The notes under the pieces were generated by a model, which worked only from the letters and a program-made list of their open reading frames with translations, was not told the origin of the DNA and ran no database searches. From Nocardioides sp. (GTDB taxonomy: Bacteria; Actinomycetota; Actinomycetes; Propionibacteriales; Nocardioidaceae), in NCBI GenBank assembly GCA_031177735.1, contig JAPSKJ010000040.1, positions 1 through 13,804 on the forward strand: a DNA stretch of 13,804 nt, given 5' to 3'. Below, one piece after another: positions 7,451 through 13,043 of the stretch (the first letter of the stretch is position 1; each line of letters begins with the position of its first letter). The translations under genes were made by a program, and so were the position numbers.

Positions 7451-7489
7451 GCGGGCACGCCCGAACCGTCGTTGCCCCTGACCGTCTTG

Positions 7490-7514
7490 GGCAGCGCTCC
7501 TGCTAGACGCTGCC
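7490..7514. terminator. Possible bidirectional terminator between convergent genes
   Basis: GGCAGCG (7490-7496) and CGCTGCC (7508-7514) form a 7-bp stem with an 11-nt loop. It lies between the converging AlbA_2 and AbiTii genes and overlaps the AbiTii stop codon. There is no U tract, so support is modest. Confidence 0.35.
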
Positions 7515-8417
7515 GAGGAAGCCCGCGGCGGCGGCCGCCAGGGCACTGCCCGCCGCGCCGGTGCCGACATCCGTCATCGCTGCGCCGAACCACGCGCGAA
7601 CGCGCTCCCAACGGCCGGTGCTGGCCGATCCGTTGGCACCGTCCTCCGCGACCGCATCACTGAGGCCCCGGAGCTGCAGAGGACTGAGGCCGGCGGCGGA
7701 CAGGAAGGCGATCAGACCGTCCACGTCACCAGCTGCGGGCGGCGGGACTGTGAGCTGTGAGCCCGGGCTCTGGATCGCGATGTTGGACGGCGCGTTGAAG
7801 TAGTTGTTGATGATGGTGCTCGCCCTCTCTCGCACTTCGGCGGACGCGGCGGGCTCCCCTGCCGACGGCGCCTCGCGCTCGAGCTCGAGCGCCACGTCGA
7901 GTGCCCGGGTGCGGACAGCGTCGAGGACTCCGACAACCATGTGGGCAGGCAGGGGTTGTTGGACCTGCGCGAGGACGAAGTCGTCTCGGAGGAACCGCTG
8001 TATGACTCCCTGAGCAACCAAGCTGTTGTAGAACTGCACCATGTCGGCGGGCCATCCAACGGTCGATGCGGGGCTCTTGGCCATCTCCTCGAGCTCGGCG
8101 ATGGGGTTTCGGAGCTCGACGTCGAAGGCAGAACGCCTCATCCCTTCGGGGAAGGTGCTCGGCGGGATCGGCACGTTCCGCATCTCGGCCCCGAACCGGC
8201 CCAGAAAGTGGCCAAGCGCAGCGAGCCTGAAAGGGCCTCGATAGGCCGGTACAGCGTCGTCAGGCCCGTAGCCGTTCAGCTCCGAGCTCACCCACACATC
8301 GAGCGGCGCGCCACCGGTGCGCGACGCAAGCACCCGCAACTGGCGCAGCAAGGAGGAGATCGAGGTCTCACCGCACGCACCGGTGATGATGTCCTCAAGA
8401 AGGGTCACGCCTCCCAT
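7503..8417 (-). CDS. AbiTii domain protein (abortive-infection-type)
   Basis: A 304-residue protein. Residues 1-190 match AbiTii: LLEDIITGACGE, SISSLLRQLRVLASR, WVSSELNGYGPDDAVPAYRG, FGAEMRNVPIPPSTFPEGMR, VGWPADMVQFYNS and AHMVVGVLDAVRTRALDVALELE, in the family order. After a linker with STIINNYFNAPSNIAIQSPGSQL comes a helical region and a hydrophobic Gly/Ala-rich tail (GAAGSALAAAAAGFLG) that could insert into a membrane. AbiTii proteins are linked to phage resistance, but the mechanism is not evident from sequence. The frame is open to 8549, but residues encoded above 8418 match the tail of the neighbouring HNH relic, so I start at the ATG at 8417; a GTG at 8408 is an alternative. No good Shine-Dalgarno is seen; TACCTG lies 5 nt before the ATG. 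Confidence 0.85.
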   Translation of the reverse strand: MGGVTLLEDIITGACGETSISSLLRQLRVLASRTGGAPLDVWVSSELNGYGPDDAVPAYRGPFRLAALGHFLGRFGAEMRNVPIPPSTFPEGMRRSAFDVELRNPIAELEEMAKSPASTVGWPADMVQFYNSLVAQGVIQRFLRDDFVLAQVQQPLPAHMVVGVLDAVRTRALDVALELEREAPSAGEPAASAEVRERASTIINNYFNAPSNIAIQSPGSQLTVPPPAAGDVDGLIAFLSAAGLSPLQLRGLSDAVAEDGANGSASTGRWERVRAWFGAAMTDVGTGAAGSALAAAAAGFLGSV

Positions 8418-8703
8418 GCTCGCAGGTAGCTGCTGGTCCCGGCAGGCGGACAGGAACCCGGCCATGGCTCCCGCTCGGCGGTGATGACCCACAGGCCGTG
8501 GGAGTACTTCACGGCAATCGGCCTGGCCAGTACCCCCACCGGTAGCCATTGTTCGGCGGCAGCCGGGTCGCCGCGTCGACGTCGCCCTTCCGGGGAATTG
8601 AGCGCCCCGTCGACGGCGAGCAAGTTAAGCGGATCGTTCCCGAACCTGCTGCTTCTTCGACGCGGCCCCAGCTTTCGTCGCCCGCCGCGATCAACCATGT
8701 CAC
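8418..8703 (-). pseudogene. HNH endonuclease (DUF1524-type) C-terminal relic, frame broken several times
   Basis: Family-like pieces appear in order on the minus strand but in three frames: VTWLIAAGDESWG (8703-8665), NDPLNLLAVDGALNS (8638-8594), KGDVDAATRLPPNNGYRWGY (from 8589), ARPIAVKYSHGLWVITAERE (8527-8468), and AMAGFLSACRDQQLPAS (8468-8418). Actinobacterial HNH proteins of this type have, as I recall them, NDPLNLLAVDG-TN-KGDGDAATWLPPNKAYRC-YVARQ-AVK-YGLWVT-AERDAM. At least four single-base shifts break the gene. The His of the DHL-type motif reads W, and no upstream domain remains. The last piece is in frame with the AbiTii gene directly after it. This relic fills most of the gap between AbiTii and DUF4062. 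Confidence 0.75.
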
Positions 8704-8797
8704 TGGCCGCCGCCCCGCTCCGGCGCCCGCGGACGACTTCCACTGCCATGCTAGGGCGTCGGGCCGGCTCGACCGTGCCTCACCACCGGGCCAGCCG

Positions 8798-8803
8798 TAA
8801 GGT
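8798..8803 (+). promoter_or_regulatory. -10 box (TAAGGT), leaderless promoter of the DUF4062 gene
   Basis: TAAGGT fits TANNNT and ends exactly 6 nt before the ATG at 8810. No purine-rich ribosome binding site precedes this ATG, and no convincing -35 is seen at the normal distance. Confidence 0.55.
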
Positions 8804-8809
8804 TCCGGC

Positions 8810-9838
8810 ATGACATCGAATGCCGAGACGCGTCACCAGGTGTTCGTGAGCTCGACCTACCTAGACCTCGTCGAGGAGCGACGGGCAGTGATCCAGGCTC
8901 TGCTCGAACTCGACTGCATCCCTGCTGGCATGGAGATGTTCCCCGCCGCCGATGACGACCAGTGGACCTTGATTCGTGAGGTCATCGACCTCTCCGACTA
9001 CTACGTCGTCATCGTCGGCGGCCGCTATGGCTCAGTAAGCGCAGCTGGCATCAGCTTCACCGAGATGGAGTACGACTACGCCGTCTCCAAGGGGATTCCC
9101 GTCCTCGGCTTCGTGCATGGTGACCCGGCGTCCATTCCTGCTGGCCGGTCCGAACTCGATCCGGAGGCACGCGAGAAGCTCGACGGCTTCCGCTCGAAAG
9201 TCATGCAGCGCATGGTCAAGCAGTTCAAGTCTCCCGACGAGCTCGCTTCTGTAGTCTCCCGCGGACTCGTCCGGGCGATGAAGACACAGCCGCGCCCAGG
9301 ATGGGTCCGAGGTGACCAGGCGATGACGGACACAGTGCGGGCGGAGATGGCCGAGCTGCGCGCGGCGCTAGCTGAGAAGGAGCGTGCCGAGCTCGCGCAC
9401 CGCGCGGCCGAGTCGAAGATCGATGAGTCGTTCGAGCACGGCGAGGACCGTATCGATCTCACGTTCATCGTCTCGCAGCGCGTGTTCAACGACGTCCCGC
9501 AGTCTGTAGAGCTCGATTACTCCTGGGATCACCTCGTCGCGCTGCTTGGCCCCTTCATGATCGACGAGGCCCCCGAGCCAAGCCTTCGGGCCGTGCTCTG
9601 CCAGCACGCGACCGGCCGGCTGACTGCGGAAGAGGAAGCCTGGGAAGAGCTAACTCGCCCATCCGTCGCCATCGCCGACTCCTCGTGGGGCACCGTCCTA
9701 GTTCAGCTCCGCGCCCTCGGCATCATCGACACGGGGACGAAGAAGAGGACCGTCTCCGACAGCGCCGTCTACTGGAAGCTCACACCAGCAGGCGACAACT
9801 ACCTCATACGGCTGAAGGCAAAGAAGCGGGTCCAGTGA
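8810..9838 (+). CDS. DUF4062 protein with coiled coil and winged-helix-like C-terminus
   Basis: A 342-residue protein. Residues 9-100 form a DUF4062 domain: QVFVSSTYLDLVEERRAVI, CIPAGMEMFPAADDDQW, SDYYVVIVGGRYGSVS, FTEMEYDYAVSKGIPVLGFV. The fold is thought to be TIR-like, and the domain often heads signalling or defence proteins, frequently joined to large NTPases. Here no NTPase follows. Instead there is a charged helical stretch (MTDTVRAEMAELRAALAEKERAELAHRAAESK, residues 172-203) likely to be a coiled coil, then a compact domain ending in SDSAVYWKLTPAGDNYLIRLK, typical of a winged helix wing and last helix. The gene is monocistronic, divergent from AbiTii across the HNH relic, with its own leaderless-type promoter. 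A sensor-effector or regulatory role is inferred. Confidence 0.85.
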   Translation: MTSNAETRHQVFVSSTYLDLVEERRAVIQALLELDCIPAGMEMFPAADDDQWTLIREVIDLSDYYVVIVGGRYGSVSAAGISFTEMEYDYAVSKGIPVLGFVHGDPASIPAGRSELDPEAREKLDGFRSKVMQRMVKQFKSPDELASVVSRGLVRAMKTQPRPGWVRGDQAMTDTVRAEMAELRAALAEKERAELAHRAAESKIDESFEHGEDRIDLTFIVSQRVFNDVPQSVELDYSWDHLVALLGPFMIDEAPEPSLRAVLCQHATGRLTAEEEAWEELTRPSVAIADSSWGTVLVQLRALGIIDTGTKKRTVSDSAVYWKLTPAGDNYLIRLKAKKRVQ

Positions 9839-9998
9839 TGGCCACGAAGTCCGTCAGAGAACGACCTCGCTGACCTTCTCCCCACGCGTGACCGGCCGCG
9901 GTTGGTCCGTATGCCTGCCAGCCTCACGCCCGGTGCCAGACTCGATGGGGACTCAACTGAGACGGGCTGACGGTGTCGGCGTAGTAGGTCCGCTCGAT

Positions 9999-10088
9999 CT
10001 AGGGCTGCCTGGCGAGCTTGAGGACCTGGCACGCCACCGCCACGGGGATCCCGCCACCGGCGAGCTCCTTCACGAGCGGGTAGCTCAT
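9999..10088 (-). pseudogene. IS3-family OrfB (transposase) N-terminal remnant
   Basis: The minus strand reads MSYPLVKELAGGGIPVAVACQVLKLARQP and stops at TAG (9999-10001). This is a typical beginning of an IS3 OrfB as I recall the family; LARQP is normally followed by YYRW. The DDE catalytic core is absent. Its ATG overlaps the OrfA stop codon (ATGA) just after the run GGGAAAA. IS3 elements make an OrfAB fusion by -1 slippage at such sites, so the remnant still shows the original coupling. Confidence 0.75.
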
Positions 10089-10372
10089 TTTCCCGGCAGG
10101 TGCGCCTGCCGGAGGTACGCCGCCGCGCGACGCAGGACCTCGTTCTCCTGCTCCAGCAGCCGGTTACGGCGAAGCAGCTCGCGCAGCTCGGCCGACTCCG
10201 ATGCGGTCACACCAGGCTTTGCGCCGGTCTGGACATCAGCGGCATGCAGCGAGTTGCGCAAGCACGACTCGGAGATCCCGAAGTCCTTCGCGATCCGCTT
10301 GATCGGAGCCTCGCCGCGCCGGGCGACGGCCACGACGTCGTCGCAGAACTCCTTGGGATGGGGTGTGGGCAC
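10085..10372 (-). CDS. IS3-family transposase OrfA (HTH protein)
   Basis: A 95-residue OrfA. The N-terminal helix-turn-helix (HPKEFCDDVVAVARRGEAPIKRIAKDFGISESCLRN) would bind the terminal repeats. The C-terminal leucine zipper (ELRELLRRNRLLEQENEVLRRAAAYL) would multimerise with OrfB. The length is normal for IS3 OrfA. I choose the GTG at 10372, since GGAAGG lies 9 nt upstream; the frame is open to 10408. A position usually Trp after SCLRN is Ser here, as I recall the family. Without a complete OrfB it cannot transpose the element alone, but it could still bind and repress related copies. Confidence 0.85.
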   Translation of the reverse strand: MPTPHPKEFCDDVVAVARRGEAPIKRIAKDFGISESCLRNSLHAADVQTGAKPGVTASESAELRELLRRNRLLEQENEVLRRAAAYLRQAHLPGK

Positions 10373-10445
10373 GGTGAACATCCTTCCAGCAGCGCCTGAC
10401 GGCACCACAAGTCAGGTCTCACCTGTTCGTGGCCCGTCCCGGGTG

Positions 10446-10631
10446 ATGAAGCACGACGTGCGGGTGGGAGGCCGGCACCCCGTGACCTACGACCCGATGA
10501 GCAAGGATGCCGTGCTCCTCCACTGGACCGACGACGGCGACGTCGAGTCAGTCGGAACGCAGTTCGTGATTGAGACCCGCAAGTGGTTCGACAGCGTGTG
10601 GAACTCGATCGTGTACGAGGTGCCCCGTTGA
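10446..10631 (+). CDS. Short hypothetical protein or 3' remnant, coupled to the HAD gene
   Basis: Sixty-one residues (MKHDVRVGGRHPVTYD through WFDSVWNSIVYEVPR) with a natural, mixed composition. I do not recognise the family. Its end (QFVIETRKWFDSVWNSI) recalls the last helix of some regulatory domains, but this is weak. The deleted IS3 element ends only 25 bases before this ATG, and no Shine-Dalgarno is seen, so it may be the 3' end of a longer gene interrupted by the IS. The stop codon TGA overlaps the TTG start of the HAD gene (TTGA), which indicates translational coupling and an original two-gene operon. Confidence 0.5.
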   Translation: MKHDVRVGGRHPVTYDPMSKDAVLLHWTDDGDVESVGTQFVIETRKWFDSVWNSIVYEVPR

Positions 10632-11307
10632 CCGACGCCCCCGCACTTCTCCGATCAGCTCGCGCGGTTCTGCTCGACTTTGACGGCCCGGTGACCCCGC
10701 TCATGCCGGCCCCGCTGAACATGCAGGCGGCCGACGCAGCACGCGCCGCGCTGGCGCGCGACTGGATCTACCCGGCCGAAACCCGCACCATGTCGGACCA
10801 CCTCGCGATCATCCGATGGGCAGGCGCCTACGCGCGCGAAGCCCTGCCTGACGTCGAAGCAGCCTGCATCGCAGCCGAGATCGACGTCGGCGCGCACCTC
10901 GCAACCGAACCCGGGCGCGCACGACCTCATGGCCGCGCTCAGCGTGGCAGTCGTGCCCGTCGTCATCGTCCCGAACGACGCCGCCGAAGCCGACACGGAC
11001 CTACCTCGAACGGTGGGATCTCAGCGCCTACGTCCGCGCGGTCGTCGGACAACCCCAGCACGAGCCGGGCCTCATGAAGTCGAACGCGTACACCGTCGAG
11101 CCCGCTCTACGTGTCGCGCAGGTCGAGCCCGCAGACGCGGTCCTCACCGGTGATTCGGTATCCGATGTCCAAGTGGCACACGCTGCGGGCGCCCAATCAC
11201 TCGGGTACGCCAAGAACCCAGGCCGCGACGCGGAACTCGAGCGGCAGGGGCTGATGCGCCTGACAGAATGCATCGCAGCGCTGGCGCAAGACAAGAGCGC
11301 CGAATAG
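10628..11307 (+). pseudogene. HAD-family hydrolase, broken by two +1 frameshifts
   Basis: HAD phosphatase-type gene read in three frames. Frame 1 (10628 to about 10912) gives ARAVLLDFDGPVTPLMPAP with the nucleophile Asp motif, then the helical cap. Frame 2 (about 10913-10999) gives GAHDLMAALSVAVVPVVIVPNDAAEAD, motif II, where the usual S/T is Pro. Frame 3 (about 11000-11307) gives TYLERWDLSAYVRAVVG, MKSNAYTVEPAL (motif III Lys) and DAVLTGDSVSDVQVAHAAG (motif IV), then a normal C-terminus. One extra G in a GGG run near 10913 and one extra base near 10998 account for both shifts. All parts are present and otherwise well kept, so the breaks are recent or are sequencing errors. The start is the TTG overlapping the preceding stop. 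Confidence 0.8.
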
Positions 11308-11325
11308 ACCTCGGGGAGACGCTGA

Positions 11326-11341
11326 ATGCGACTATGAGACT
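11326..11341 (+). repeat. 8-bp tandem duplication at the 5' end of the next gene
   Basis: ATGCGACT is followed at once by ATGAGACT, 7 of 8 bases equal. Each copy contains an ATG. GGGGAG at 11313-11318 lies 7 nt before the first ATG. The unit looks like a slippage duplication that placed a second start codon and disturbed the leader of the downstream hypothetical gene. Confidence 0.5.
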
Positions 11342-11415
11342 GACCTACGCTTTCGTCAGGCTATAGCCCTGACGACGCGCCGCAGATCGGTGCCGTTCTT
11401 GTCGAGCTCGCTTCC

Positions 11416-11814
11416 TTGTGGCAGATCGAGTGGCTCACTTTCGTTTGGGAAGACCCGGATCGCCCTCTGTACCAGCAGGGCATCGAAGCAGCACCGACCG
11501 CACTTAACCGGCTTCACACGAAGACGATCGCGGATGTAGACCCGCGGCTTCCAGGCGTTTGGGATTGGGTCAGGAGGTTCGGGCCGTACTCGAACAGCCT
11601 CGGCATGATGTCACAGAGCGCGGAACTGGACATCAGCGACGGAAACACGCTAAGCATCGGTGCTTCCCGTGAGGAACTTCGCGCTGCACTCCGCCGGCCC
11701 AGCCTGACCGAACTCGCGGCAAGGCACCGGATCGAGATCCAGACCGACTGGAAATCGACGGTCCCCTTCTGGCGGCGACTCAGCCCCTCCCCGGACATGC
11801 CGGCGATTGCCTGA
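11416..11814 (+). CDS. Hypothetical protein with a disturbed 5' end
   Basis: The literal reading is 132 residues from a TTG at 11416. The same frame is natural back to about 11356 (SGYSPDDAPQIGAVLVELAS), with a stop at 11341 and no good start between. MRLTYAFV from the ATG at 11334 reads in another frame and fits as the missing beginning. The native protein was therefore probably about 155 residues, joined by a one-base change near 11353. The product is soluble and rich in Trp and Pro, with no domain that I recognise. Its TGA shares one base with the ATG of the next ORF at 11814. It follows the HAD gene by a short gap. Confidence 0.6.
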   Translation: MWQIEWLTFVWEDPDRPLYQQGIEAAPTALNRLHTKTIADVDPRLPGVWDWVRRFGPYSNSLGMMSQSAELDISDGNTLSIGASREELRAALRRPSLTELAARHRIEIQTDWKSTVPFWRRLSPSPDMPAIA

Positions 11815-11957
11815 TGTGCGGCCACGAATGGCGCGAGCACGACCCGAACCACGACGTCTGCGATGAGTGTCCTTGCGAGAGCGAGCGCGATGAGGCTCCA
11901 ACAGGACTTGAGCCGTGCAGGCTCATCCCGCATCGGAGGAGTGCTCCCGCCCGTTGA
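11814..11957 (+). CDS. Tiny Cys/His-rich protein, possible zinc knuckle
   Basis: Forty-seven residues starting MCGHEWREHDPNHDVCDECPCESERDE. The spacing C-x-H followed by C-x2-C-x-C is typical of a small zinc-binding knuckle, though no family is recognised. Its ATG overlaps the preceding stop (TGATG), so translation is probably coupled by termination-reinitiation. The 3' 35 bases overlap the end of the convergent DUF4304 gene. It is shorter than usual gene-calling limits and easy to miss. The C-terminal part after about residue 30 is less natural. Confidence 0.45.
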   Translation: MCGHEWREHDPNHDVCDECPCESERDEAPTGLEPCRLIPHRRSAPAR

Positions 11958-12384
11958 GCGCGGCGCGGAGAGCCGGGAGTGCGTACTGCTCGATGACCGC
12001 CAAGACGTCGTCGAGTGTTGAGTCCTCGTCGCTGCCGTCAGCCGATACCGGCCACCAATAGTCGCCCCGGCCGCAGAGGTCGCCGATCCGCACTTGGAGC
12101 TCATAGTCGACCGGCTCGACACCGTTAGCGCTCGGTCGAACTCCGACCCAGGGCACCCGCTCGCGCGTCTGCTCCCACGCCGACCGAGACACCACGCTGA
12201 CATTAACCGTGAAGGCGAGGCGGTTCCGGTCGCTCCACTTGTCCCGCTGAAGACCCAGCATTGCCCAGTGGGTGTCACTCGGAAGCGTGTACGCCTGTCC
12301 GGACCCGCGAAACCCCATCGCCCGAAGCGCGGGAGCGAGCCGATCCCGGACCATCGCGTGAAAGCGTTCCTGCGCCGTCGTCAC
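11923..12384 (-). CDS. DUF4304 domain protein
   Basis: A 153-residue protein of the DUF4304 type: RFHAMVRDRLAPALRAMGFRGSGQAYTL at the N-terminus, then a Trp-rich core (HWAMLGLQRDKWSDRNRLAFTVNVSVVS), ERVPWVGVRPSA, and a C-terminal helix (DDVLAVIEQYALPALRAAL). The function of the family is unknown; members are often scattered in accessory regions and near toxin-immunity loci. The frame is open to 12495, but I start at the GTG at 12384, where residues begin to match the family. A TACCAT box lies exactly 6 nt upstream (12391-12396), as in a leaderless mRNA. The gene converges on the tiny Cys-rich ORF. Confidence 0.8.
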   Translation of the reverse strand: MTTAQERFHAMVRDRLAPALRAMGFRGSGQAYTLPSDTHWAMLGLQRDKWSDRNRLAFTVNVSVVSRSAWEQTRERVPWVGVRPSANGVEPVDYELQVRIGDLCGRGDYWWPVSADGSDEDSTLDDVLAVIEQYALPALRAALNGREHSSDAG

Positions 12385-12390
12385 GGATCC

Positions 12391-12396
12391 ATGGTA
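12391..12396 (-). promoter_or_regulatory. -10 box (TACCAT), leaderless promoter of the DUF4304 gene
   Basis: Minus-strand TACCAT fits TANNNT and ends 6 nt before the GTG at 12384. It decides the start, because the longer upstream frame has no ribosome binding site or family similarity. Confidence 0.55.
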
Positions 12397-12539
12397 TTGC
12401 CCGCCCGCGCTCAACAGCCACGACACGGACTGCAGTCGGGTCGCCGGCCTGATTCCCCGAGCCAGCCCCCGCCGGCTCCGATTTTGTCTTGTCATCCCGA
12501 TCGTGTGCCCATGCCCTCACCGGAGTGCCTCGCCGAGTG

Positions 12540-13043
12540 ATGCTCGTACAGCTCAAGACGAGCTATGACACAGACCGTCGCCCGTCCTGGATCGGCTGGG
12601 TCGAGTTCACCCAGTCTTGGGGGACAGCTCGGTGCCGGGGACGCGAGCTGCGACGTCTGCCTGGCATGTTCGACGCCAACTGCTACGACGTCGAAACCCA
12701 CGAAGAATTTTGGATCTCGGGCCTCGACTTCGAACTTGCCGTCGCTGCCAATGGATTGACGGCGACCGTCACTGGCGGACTCCACCGTTCGGGGATTCCT
12801 ACCGCCGCGCTCTTTGGCGGAATGCGTAAGCCGAGCGGCTGCTCGACGCAACTCGAAAGTACGCCTGAGTTTGCGGGCCGCCGGGAGGCCGTAGCGGACC
12901 TTTCGCGCCAGTTCGCGTACGTGGCTGTAGAAGGCCGTCCACCATCTGATCGACACGCGGCTATGCGACGGCGGCTCTCGGGTCTGGCCAGCCGGCGAGG
13001 TGACCGAGCCATGCGATGGCAAGCCATGGGCCGCGGATCGTGA
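12540..13043 (+). CDS. Hypothetical protein, natural N-terminus and doubtful C-terminus
   Basis: The first 60 residues (MLVQLKTSYDTDRRPSWIGWVEF through DANCYDVETHEEFWISG) are convincing and resemble a small uncharacterised actinobacterial family that I recall as having a conserved YDxETGEEFWxSG ending. After about base 12715 the residues (LDFELAVAANGLTATVTGG and on) no longer fit, and the last 60 are Arg-rich and overlap the convergent gene ending at 12961. The protein is probably truncated or joined to foreign sequence. I choose the ATG at 12540; the frame runs back to 12489, and GGAG at 12522 is rather far for either the ATG or the in-frame GTG at 12537. No function can be given. Confidence 0.5.
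   Translation: MLVQLKTSYDTDRRPSWIGWVEFTQSWGTARCRGRELRRLPGMFDANCYDVETHEEFWISGLDFELAVAANGLTATVTGGLHRSGIPTAALFGGMRKPSGCSTQLESTPEFAGRREAVADLSRQFAYVAVEGRPPSDRHAAMRRRLSGLASRRGDRAMRWQAMGRGS

Larger units (their letters stand above)
9958..10421 (-). mobile_element. Internally deleted IS3-family element (464 bp)
   Basis: The element encodes an intact OrfA and only the first 29 codons of OrfB. Both sides begin with TGAGAC pointing outward: 9958 on the plus strand and 10421 on the minus strand. The next 15 bases agree partly (CT, GGTG in both), as expected for imperfect IS3 terminal repeats. OrfB is cut directly after the codons for LARQP, and only about 41 bases separate that point from the left end, so most of the transposase was deleted while the ends stayed. 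The flanking triplets (AAC left, CCT right) do not match, so no target duplication is left. It could move only if a complete relative supplies the transposase. Confidence 0.65.

Noticed and set aside
9888..10439. Upstream part of the open plus-strand frame 9888-10631
   Set aside because: Most of it is antisense to IS3 OrfA; only the part after the IS end (from 10446) looks coding.
12492..13022. Minus-strand open frame of 176 codons
   Set aside because: Lies opposite the convincing N-terminus of the 12540 gene and overlaps the 12961-13491 gene in another frame; basic composition without a motif.
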